Positions 8,138-14,781 of a stretch of 64,000 nt of DNA are shown here, in pieces. The DNA comes from Paraburkholderia sp. BL21I4N1 (GTDB lineage: Bacteria > Pseudomonadota > Gammaproteobacteria > Burkholderiales > Burkholderiaceae): assembly GCF_002973525.1 (NCBI RefSeq), contig NZ_PVEN01000007.1, positions 186,001-250,000 of the forward strand, read 5' to 3'. The position numbers were made by a program, and so were the translations under genes. The stretch's first letter is position 1. Each line of letters opens with the position of its first letter. The notes under the pieces are model-generated. The model was not told the DNA's origin and searched no databases. It was given only the letters and a program-made list of their open reading frames with translations.

Positions 8138-8974
8138 ATGAGCTACAGGACCCTCGTCGTTCATCTGGATACGAGTCTGCGCGCGCATCCGCGTCTCGAA
8201 CTCGCGATCACCCTCGCCAGACAGTTCGGCGCGCATCTGACCGGCGTGTTTGCGCTGTACACGCCGAATCCGCGTTCGCTCGACGTGATGTCCGGCGCGT
8301 CCGGCTATTTCGAGGCGCATCAACAGTTGCGTGCCGAGCGGCGCGGCGCGCTCGAACGGCTCTTTCACGCCGAATTGAAGCGTGCCCAGGTGCCGGGCGA
8401 ATGGCTCGCCACCGATCAGTCGGCCGCGCTCGCCATGCCGCAACTGGCCCGTTGCGCGGACCTGATCATTGCCGGTCAGGACGATCCGCAAGATCCTGAG
8501 GCATACGTCGGCGACAATTTCACGGCTAACCTCGTGCTGTCCGCCGGCCGGCCGGTGCTGCTCGTGCCGTACGCGGGCAGCGTCGCGGCGACCGGAACAC
8601 ACGTCATGGTCGGCTGGGACGGCAGCCGCGAAGCCGCCCGCGCGGTCCACGACGCGCTGCCGTTCATGCGTTCGGCCACGCGTGTCACGGTCGTGACGGT
8701 GCACGGCGCACATCGCGATGCGGCTGCGCGGATTCCGGCAGCCGACATGGCCATGGCGATCGCGCGGCATGGCGTTCATGTCGAGACCCGCGACGTCACG
8801 GTCGATTCGGAGGCGTCGATCGGCGATACGCTGCTGTCGGAAGCGGCCGGACTCGGCGCGGATCTGCTGGTGATGGGCGGTTATGGCCGAACGCGCTGGC
8901 AGGAACTGGTGCTGGGCGGCGCGACCCGTACCGTGATGCAGTCGATGACCTTGCCGGTGCTGCTGTCGCATTGA
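8138..8974 (+). CDS. Universal stress protein, tandem UspA domains
   Basis: The ATG at 8138 follows CGGAG and gives 278 residues, the size of a double Usp protein. Domain 1 covers about residues 1-145 and domain 2 about 150-278. The second domain keeps the ATP-binding signature G-x2-G-x9-G-(S/T) as GGYGRTRWQELVLGGAT; the first lacks a clear one. Double Usps of this kind accumulate at low oxygen or in stationary phase and support survival. The strong FNR box just upstream and the FNR gene 3 kb away make control by low oxygen likely. Confidence 0.92.
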   Translation: MSYRTLVVHLDTSLRAHPRLELAITLARQFGAHLTGVFALYTPNPRSLDVMSGASGYFEAHQQLRAERRGALERLFHAELKRAQVPGEWLATDQSAALAMPQLARCADLIIAGQDDPQDPEAYVGDNFTANLVLSAGRPVLLVPYAGSVAATGTHVMVGWDGSREAARAVHDALPFMRSATRVTVVTVHGAHRDAAARIPAADMAMAIARHGVHVETRDVTVDSEASIGDTLLSEAAGLGADLLVMGGYGRTRWQELVLGGATRTVMQSMTLPVLLSH

Positions 8975-9217
8975 CCCGGCGAGCCGGGTCGGCATGCCGG
9001 GCGCACTGGTACGAATCGCGCAAATCGCGGAAAATGCGCGGAGCGGGTACGGGCCGCGTATTCCATGAAGATGCACCGCGTGGCCATCGCTGATCTAGCG
9101 GCTAACTGTTATTGATCGCTGGCCGCGTTCTTCTGTCGCGAACCCGCGCCGTTTCTGATCCGCCTCGCGCTGCTATTGGCGCGACTCGCGAATCGCTCTT
9201 TACTCCAGGAGGCGTCC

Positions 9218-10603
9218 ATGCCCTGTCGCGGTAAAACGCCCCTTGAGGCGGCATCGCTATCGTCTGCGGCTGCTCGCGCACCCAACGCACAGCGCTTGCG
9301 TCGCCCCGCCTTGATCGCGGCGACGACCTTGGCCGTCGCACTCGCCATTGCGTTTACCGCGTGGCAGTGGGCCGTTTCCAGTTTCGCCGGCGACACGCCC
9401 ACGGCCGCTCACACCCTGCTGGCCGCCTACGTGATCGCGGCCTGCCTGCTCTGCGCGCTCGCGTTCGTGCTCGCCCTGCAACACGGCGGCTCCAGTGCAA
9501 GGAACGAGGCGCTCGACCAGTCGAGCCTGAACGAAGCACGCATGATGGGCATCATCCGTTCGTCGATGGAAGCCATCATCACCGTCGACGAGCGGCAGAA
9601 CATCGTCATCTTCAATCCCATGGCCGAACATGTTTTCGGTTGCAGCGCGCACGAGGCGATCGGCGCGTCGCTGGCGCGCTTCATCCCCGAGCGGTTTCGG
9701 GCGGGCCATGACCGGCATGTTGCGCAATTCGGCGTCACCGGCGTCTCCGAGCGGCAAATGGGCAAGCAGCAGCGCGTGCTGTTCGGCCTGAGAAGCAACG
9801 GCGAGGAGTTTCCGATCGAGGCGTCGATCTCGCAGGTGCGCGACGGCGACAGCAAGCTCTACACGGTGGTGCTGCGCGACATCACCGAGCGCTTTCAGGC
9901 GGAAAGCGCGCAACGCAAATCGCGCGAGGAACTGCGCGAACTGTCGGCCAATCTGCAAAAGGTGCGTGAGGAAGAGAAGACCCGCATTGCCCGTGAATTG
10001 CACGACGACCTCGGCCAGCAATTGACCGCGCTGAAAATGGACCTCTCGTCGGTCGAGCAGGCACTTGAAACCCGCGCCGACCCCGAGGTGTTGCAACAGC
10101 TCGGCGGCATGCGTCGGCTGATCGACGCCACGGTCGCCTCGGTGCGGCGTATCGCCGCCGACCTGCGGCCGGTCATGCTCGACGATCTAGGCCTGATTCC
10201 CGCGATCGAATGGCTTGCCAACGACTTCACGAACCGCTACGGCATCGACGTGGATCGCGACGTCGAGGTCGGCGAAGCGAATTTCACACCGGCCGGCGCA
10301 ACCACGTTGTTCCGTATCGTGCAGGAAGCGCTGACCAACGTCGCGCGTCACGCGGAGGCCACGCTCGTCACGCTCACCGTGCGGCTGGACACGGACACCT
10401 GCATCGTGCGGATCGCGGACAATGGTCACGGCGCGAGCCGCGCCACCGCGCCCGCCGAAAAATCATTCGGCCTGCTCGGCATACGCGAACGCGCGCACAT
10501 GCTGGGCGGCACCGTCGACATTCACACCGCTAACGGCCAGGGTTTCGCGCTGACGGTGCGCTTCCCGGCCTCGGCCGTGCAACAGCAGGAGATGCAAACA
10601 TGA
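9218..10603 (+). CDS. PAS-domain sensor histidine kinase, NarL/HPK7 type
   Basis: The ATG at 9218 follows AGGAGG; 461 residues. Two membrane helices (about 31-50 and 64-86) anchor the protein with a very short periplasmic loop, so sensing is probably cytoplasmic. A PAS domain (about 105-222) could hold a ligand or respond to redox. The HisKA_3 dimerisation domain carries phospho-acceptor His262 in the RELHDDLGQQLTALK motif. The HATPase domain (about 345-452) has the N box QEALTNVARHA and a GLLGIRERA box. Its stop overlaps the response-regulator start by 4 bp. It probably acts in the low-oxygen circuit that the neighbouring FNR gene implies, but the signal is unknown. Confidence 0.93.
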   Translation: MPCRGKTPLEAASLSSAAARAPNAQRLRRPALIAATTLAVALAIAFTAWQWAVSSFAGDTPTAAHTLLAAYVIAACLLCALAFVLALQHGGSSARNEALDQSSLNEARMMGIIRSSMEAIITVDERQNIVIFNPMAEHVFGCSAHEAIGASLARFIPERFRAGHDRHVAQFGVTGVSERQMGKQQRVLFGLRSNGEEFPIEASISQVRDGDSKLYTVVLRDITERFQAESAQRKSREELRELSANLQKVREEEKTRIARELHDDLGQQLTALKMDLSSVEQALETRADPEVLQQLGGMRRLIDATVASVRRIAADLRPVMLDDLGLIPAIEWLANDFTNRYGIDVDRDVEVGEANFTPAGATTLFRIVQEALTNVARHAEATLVTLTVRLDTDTCIVRIADNGHGASRATAPAEKSFGLLGIRERAHMLGGTVDIHTANGQGFALTVRFPASAVQQQEMQT

Positions 10604-11247
10604 TTCGAGTGCTGATAGCCGACGACCACGCGCTGGTGCGCGACGGTCTGCGGCATATCCTGCGCAACGCCAACGGCTTCGAAGTCGTCGGCGAGGCCAA
10701 CGACGGCGCGAGCGCGATCGCGCTGGTTCGCGCGCAAGCCGCCGAGGTGCTCGTACTCGATCTGTCGATGCCAGGGCGCAACGGCGTCGAGCTGATCAAA
10801 CAGATCAAGGAGGAAATGCCGGCGTTGCGGATTCTCGTGCTGACCATGCACGCCGAACAGCAATACGCGGTGCGCGCATTCAAGGCGGGCGCGTCGGGTT
10901 ATCTGACCAAGGAGAGCGCCAGTGCGGAGCTGGTCGCGGCGGTGTCGAAGGTGGCGTCCGGCGGTGTCTACGTGAGCCTTGCCATGGCCGAGCGTTTCGC
11001 GCAGAGCCTGAACGAGCCGGCCGACACGTTGCCGCATCAGCGGCTGTCGGATCGTGAATTCGATGTGTTCCGCCGCATCGCCGCCGGCCAGACGCTCACC
11101 GAGATTGCCGGCGACCTGTGCGTCAGCAGCAAGACGGTCAGCACGTACAAGACACGCATCTTCGAAAAAATGCAGATGCCGCACGAAGCCGCGCTGGTGC
11201 GCTACGCGCTGCGCCACAAACTGCTCGGCGACGACGACGAAATCTGA
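10600..11247 (+). CDS. LuxR/NarL-family response regulator
   Basis: A 215-residue regulator coupled to the preceding kinase by an ATGA overlap. The receiver domain has the acidic pair (ADDH), phospho-acceptor Asp54 (VLDLSMPG), the conserved Thr/Lys (LTM, YLTKES). A LuxR helix-turn-helix occupies about residues 145-208, with LTEIAGDLCVSSKTVSTYKTRI. Phosphorylation by the adjacent kinase should promote DNA binding as a dimer. The 24-bp palindrome at 11304-11327, 57 bp downstream of this gene, is a plausible operator controlling the next operon. Confidence 0.93.
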   Translation: MIRVLIADDHALVRDGLRHILRNANGFEVVGEANDGASAIALVRAQAAEVLVLDLSMPGRNGVELIKQIKEEMPALRILVLTMHAEQQYAVRAFKAGASGYLTKESASAELVAAVSKVASGGVYVSLAMAERFAQSLNEPADTLPHQRLSDREFDVFRRIAAGQTLTEIAGDLCVSSKTVSTYKTRIFEKMQMPHEAALVRYALRHKLLGDDDEI

Positions 11248-11303
11248 TTCGCCGCTCTTGCGCAACACTCCCGCTGTTCTGCTGCATTCAACTTTCAAGC
11301 TGC

Positions 11304-11327
11304 TCGTGTAGGAAATCCCCTACACGA
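11304..11327. promoter_or_regulatory. Perfect 9-bp inverted repeat, candidate operator of the NarL-type regulator
   Basis: TCGTGTAGG, six bases, CCTACACGA: a perfect palindrome in the 153-bp gap between the LuxR-type regulator gene and the receiver/FNR operon. It lies 74 bp before the next ATG, a suitable place for an activator site. Not followed by a T-run, so it is unlikely to be a terminator. Confidence 0.55.
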
Positions 11328-11400
11328 CTTCCCTCTCGCCTACCTGAAGTTCGTTCAGCGCCGATTTATTTTTGAGATAGCGCGCCCGATACTTCCAGCC

Positions 11401-11832
11401 ATGAACTCAAGCCCGTCACAGTATGCGTTGCGCGTGTTCCTCGTCGAGGATGCGCTGGCCATTCGGGCGCGCATGGCGGCCCGTCTCGGCGCGATCGAGG
11501 GGGTCGAAATCGTCGGCGAAGCCGAGGAGCCGGAAGCCGCCTTCGCGGCGATCGGCGCGAGTGCCGCCGACGTCGTGGTGCTCGATCTGCGCCTGGCTGG
11601 CGGCACCGGCCTGGAGTTGCTGCAGCGCCTGACGCAGCGCAACTCGCCGGTCGTCACGATGGTGTTGACGAACCATTCCGGCGCCTGGTTCCGGCAAGCC
11701 TGCCTGACGAACGGCGCGCGCTACTTTTTCGACAAGACGAGCGAATTCGAGCTTGCCTGCCACGCGATCAAACGACTTGCCCACGCGCATTCCGCACGGG
11801 ATCTCTATCACCTGGGAGCACACCATGTCTGA
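11401..11832 (+). CDS. Single-domain response regulator (receiver only)
   Basis: A 143-residue CheY-like receiver with no output domain. The acidic pocket (VED at 15-17), phospho-acceptor Asp62 (VVLDLRLAGG), the Thr of MVLTNHSG and Lys112 (FFDKTSE) are all present, so it should be phosphorylated. It may act as a phosphate sink, a connector, or a partner-binding switch. Its 3' end overlaps the FNR gene by 8 bp, which couples their translation. The partner kinase may be the PAS kinase 0.8 kb upstream. A palindrome lies 74 bp before its start. Confidence 0.87.
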   Translation: MNSSPSQYALRVFLVEDALAIRARMAARLGAIEGVEIVGEAEEPEAAFAAIGASAADVVVLDLRLAGGTGLELLQRLTQRNSPVVTMVLTNHSGAWFRQACLTNGARYFFDKTSEFELACHAIKRLAHAHSARDLYHLGAHHV

Positions 11833-12655
11833 TGTTGCCGACTACCTTGAAACCCGGCCGCCGACGCCGAGCGCGGCTGTCGTGCCGATCGTGCCGATTG
11901 CGGCTTTAACGGGCACCGCCTCGTCGCCGCAAGCGAAACGGGCCGACCTCGCCGCCCCGGACGCGAAGCGCGCCGGCGTGCCCTGCTCGAGTTGCGCGAT
12001 GCATTCCTTCTGCATGCCCGAAGGGTTGACGAGCGCCGAGGCGGAGCGCATCGAAGCGTTGATCTGCCCGTCGCGCACCATCAGGAACGGCGAGACGTTG
12101 TTCCGCACCGGCGACCCGTTCCAGAGCCTCTATGCGGTGCGCGCGGGCTCGTTCAAGACCGTCGTGATGCATCGCGACGGCCGCGAGCAGGTGACGGGCT
12201 TTCATCAGGCGGGCGACATGCTCGGCCTCGACGGCGTGTGCTCAGGCCATCATAGTTGCGACGCGGTGGCGATCGAGGACAGTCAGGTCTGCATCATCCC
12301 GTTCCATCTGCTAGAAGCCATGTGCCGCGACGTCAAGGTCGTGCAACAGCACGTGCACCGCATGATGGGCGGCGAGATCGTGCGGGAAGCCACGCTGATG
12401 ATGCTGCTCGGCACGATGTCCGCCGAACAGCGCGTCGCGACCTTCCTGCTGAACCTGTCGGGCAAGCTGCAGAAACGCGGCTACTCGCCCGCCGAATTCC
12501 ATCTGCGCATGACGCGCGAGGAGATCGGCAGCTATCTCGGCATGAAGCTCGAAACCGTCAGCCGGATGTTGTCGAAATTCCAGAAAGACGGTCTGGTCGA
12601 CACGCACGGCAAACAGATCCGGATTCTCGACATGGACGGTTTGCGCCGCGTCTAG
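11825..12655 (+). CDS. FNR/ANR-type oxygen-responsive transcription regulator
   Basis: The ATG at 11825 follows GGGAGC and gives 276 residues. The N-terminus has the iron-sulfur cysteine pattern C-x2-C-x5-C (Cys54, Cys57, Cys63), and Cys156 in VCIIPF aligns with the fourth FNR cluster ligand; Cys139 and Cys145 are extra. The cyclic-nucleotide-like beta domain covers about 80-165, a dimer helix follows, and the Crp helix-turn-helix contains LETVSR with Glu243, Ser246 and Arg247, the residues that read the TTGAT half-site. Loss of the [4Fe-4S] cluster in oxygen would inactivate it. FNR boxes at 6233 and 8051 are likely targets. The N-terminus is about 30 residues longer than in E. coli FNR. Confidence 0.93.
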   Translation: MSDVADYLETRPPTPSAAVVPIVPIAALTGTASSPQAKRADLAAPDAKRAGVPCSSCAMHSFCMPEGLTSAEAERIEALICPSRTIRNGETLFRTGDPFQSLYAVRAGSFKTVVMHRDGREQVTGFHQAGDMLGLDGVCSGHHSCDAVAIEDSQVCIIPFHLLEAMCRDVKVVQQHVHRMMGGEIVREATLMMLLGTMSAEQRVATFLLNLSGKLQKRGYSPAEFHLRMTREEIGSYLGMKLETVSRMLSKFQKDGLVDTHGKQIRILDMDGLRRV

Positions 12656-12689
12656 CCGCGAAGGGGCAACAGGACGGCAATGCGGAGAT

Positions 12690-12881
12690 TCAAGCGCTGT
12701 CGTGGGGCGTCGGAATCAGCAGCGCGACGAAACCGATCGCGCCGATCACCAGCGCCGCCGCGCCGAAGTGAATGAAGCTGGGGCTGTCGTCCAGCAGGCC
12801 GCGGATCGCCGCGCCGATCCCCGCTAAAGCCGTGAACACCGCCACCACCGCGCAAACGATTCTGGGTTCGCCACTGACCAT
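12690..12881 (-). CDS. Small two-helix membrane protein
   Basis: Sixty-three residues from an ATG preceded by AGGAGG. Two hydrophobic helices (about residues 8-27 and 37-57) are separated by a short RGLLDDSPSF loop, and it ends PTPHDSA. It is convergent with the FNR gene. No known function; small proteins like this are common in Burkholderiales. The strong ribosome site and clear helix pattern support a real gene. Confidence 0.7.
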   Translation of the reverse strand: MVSGEPRIVCAVVAVFTALAGIGAAIRGLLDDSPSFIHFGAAALVIGAIGFVALLIPTPHDSA

Positions 12882-13073
12882 GATGTCCTCCTGACCCGAG
12901 GCACGCGAGGCCCGGCGCGGATGGCGTCCGCGAGCCGGCGAGTCGACGTCGAGAGATCATCATCGGCCTGTTGACGGCCGAACGGTTGATTTGCGGCAAA
13001 GAAATTTGGGCGGCCCGGCCGATCGATTCACCGTCCGGACCACGAGCATCACGCCGGACAATTTGAGATGATA

Positions 13074-13094
13074 TGATGCGAATCATTCTCATTT
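13074..13094. promoter_or_regulatory. Fur box in front of the ECF sigma/TonB receptor operon
   Basis: The core TGCGAATCATTCTCA (13077-13091) matches the 7-1-7 Fur consensus TGATAATNATTATCA at most positions (about 11 of 14) and carries the GCGAATCATTCTCATT form common in Burkholderia. It lies about 45 bp before the sigma-factor start, so iron-loaded Fur should repress the operon. Confidence 0.65.
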
Positions 13095-13136
13095 ACAGAG
13101 GCGCCGCATCGCTCGATCTGGCGTACACGGCACGCC

Positions 13137-13649
13137 ATGGCGGCAAACAATTCGACCTTGCATCACGAGATGCAGGCGCTCTACACCGATCACCACGGCT
13201 GGCTCCATGCGTGGCTGCGCCGGAAGCTCGGTTGCGCGCACCGCGCGGCCGATCTCGCGCACGACACCTTCGTGCGTCTGCTCGCCCGTGACGAGCCTCT
13301 GTGTCTCGAGGAACCGCGCGCGTTTCTGACCACGGTCGCGCAACGCGTCATGGCCAATTACTGGCGTCGCGAGCAGATCGAGCGGGCTTATCTGGAGGCG
13401 CTGGCGTGTGTGCCCGAAAGCGTCGCACCGTCGCCGGAAGAACGTGCGCTGCTGCTCGAAGCACTGTGCGAGATCGACAGTTTGCTGGAGAGTCTGCCGG
13501 TTGCCGTCAAGCGGGCTTTCCTGCTGGCGCAACTCGACGGCCTGAGCCACGCCGAGATCGCCGCCCAGCTAAAAATCTCCGTTTCCACCGTGAAACGCCA
13601 TCTGGTGCGCGCCGGCGCGCAGTGTTTCTTCGCGCTGAGCGCCGCGTAG
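13137..13649 (+). CDS. ECF sigma factor, FecI family
   Basis: A 170-residue extracytoplasmic-function sigma factor. Region 2 (about residues 12-80) includes DLAHDTFVRLLAR and the promoter-melting segment AQRVMANYWRREQIE. Region 4 (about 110-160) has FLLAQLDGLSHAEIAAQLKISVSTVKRHL for -35 recognition. FecI-type factors are released by a FecR partner when a TonB receptor binds its siderophore, then transcribe the receptor gene. The fecR and receptor genes follow directly, and a Fur box precedes the start. Confidence 0.93.
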   Translation: MAANNSTLHHEMQALYTDHHGWLHAWLRRKLGCAHRAADLAHDTFVRLLARDEPLCLEEPRAFLTTVAQRVMANYWRREQIERAYLEALACVPESVAPSPEERALLLEALCEIDSLLESLPVAVKRAFLLAQLDGLSHAEIAAQLKISVSTVKRHLVRAGAQCFFALSAA

Positions 13650-13652
13650 CCG

Positions 13653-14657
13653 ATGGCCGGCATGAACGCCAGCGCGCGTCCCGACATTCCGCGGCACGTG
13701 GCGCTACGCGCCGTCGAGTGGTGGATGGAACTGCAATCCGGCGAGGACACCCGTTCGCGCCAACTGGAGCTTGCGCGTTGGCGTGCCGAGCATCCCGACC
13801 ATGAACGTGCGTGGCAGCATCTGAGCGACGTCAGCGGCCGTTTCCGCAGCCTCGCCGACGCGACCGACGACGCCCACGGCGCAGCCGCCGCGCGCGCCGC
13901 GTTGACGCGGGCCGGTTCATCGCGACGCCGCGCGGGCGCCAAGGCGCTGGCGATTCTGCTATTCACCGGCAGCGCGAGCTGGCTGGCCGGCGAACAACTG
14001 CCATGGCGGGCGTGGAACGCCGACGCGCGCACCGCGTCCGGTGAGCGTCGCACGCTGACGCTCACCGACGGCACGCGCGTGACCCTGAACACCGACAGCG
14101 CGATCGACATCCGCTTCACCAGCGCCGAGCGGCGCGTGCGGCTGGTGCAAGGCGAAATCATGGTCGCGACCGGTCATCCGAACGGTGAAAACCGCCCGTT
14201 TACGGTCGAAACCGCTCAAGGCACCTTGCAGCCGCTCGGCACGCGCTTCGCGGTGCGGCAACTCGGCGCGACCAGTCGCCTCGACGTCTTCGAAGGCGCC
14301 GTGCGGATCGCGCCGTTCGACGCCCAAGCCCTCGCGCCGGTTCTACGCGCTGGCCAACGCGCGCGTTTCACCTGCACCGACGTCAGCGCGCCGGAGCCGC
14401 TCGACGACAACGCCGCGGCGTGGACCGAAGGTCTGCTCGTCGCGAGCGGCATGCGGCTCGACGACTTCGTTGGCGAGCTCGCGCGCTATCGCAGCGGGCA
14501 TCTGGGTTGCGATCCCGACGTGGCCGGTCTGCGGCTGTCGGGCACCTTCCCGCTGGCCGACACCGAGCGCGTGCTCGATACGGTGGCGCGCACCTTGCCG
14601 GTCGAGGTCGTGTTCATCACGCGTTATTGGGCAACGGTGCGCGCGTCGCGCGGCTGA
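13653..14657 (+). CDS. FecR-type anti-sigma/sigma-regulator protein
   Basis: A 334-residue inner-membrane regulator 3 bp after the sigma-factor stop. The cytoplasmic DUF4880 segment (about 12-55, with AVEWWMELQSG and ARWRAEHPDHERAW) binds the sigma factor. A membrane helix lies near residues 96-112. The periplasmic FecR domain (about 125-225) contains GERRTLTLTDGTRVTLNTDS and the PLGTRFAVR motif. The C-terminal part resembles the STN-like domain that touches the receptor's signalling domain. It carries the signal from receptor to sigma factor. Confidence 0.93.
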   Translation: MAGMNASARPDIPRHVALRAVEWWMELQSGEDTRSRQLELARWRAEHPDHERAWQHLSDVSGRFRSLADATDDAHGAAAARAALTRAGSSRRRAGAKALAILLFTGSASWLAGEQLPWRAWNADARTASGERRTLTLTDGTRVTLNTDSAIDIRFTSAERRVRLVQGEIMVATGHPNGENRPFTVETAQGTLQPLGTRFAVRQLGATSRLDVFEGAVRIAPFDAQALAPVLRAGQRARFTCTDVSAPEPLDDNAAAWTEGLLVASGMRLDDFVGELARYRSGHLGCDPDVAGLRLSGTFPLADTERVLDTVARTLPVEVVFITRYWATVRASRG

Positions 14658-14781
14658 GACCTCGCTAGCGCTACCGCCACCGCGCACAAAAAAATCTTCA
14701 CCGGTTGTGAGCTGTTTTCGAATCTCGCGGGACATGGGAGATGAGAGCAACACATCGTCTATCTTCCAGCGAGCTTTGAAC

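Noticed and set aside
12256..12771. Plus-strand frame overlapping the FNR gene
   Set aside because: Alternative frame of the FNR gene with Arg/His-rich composition.
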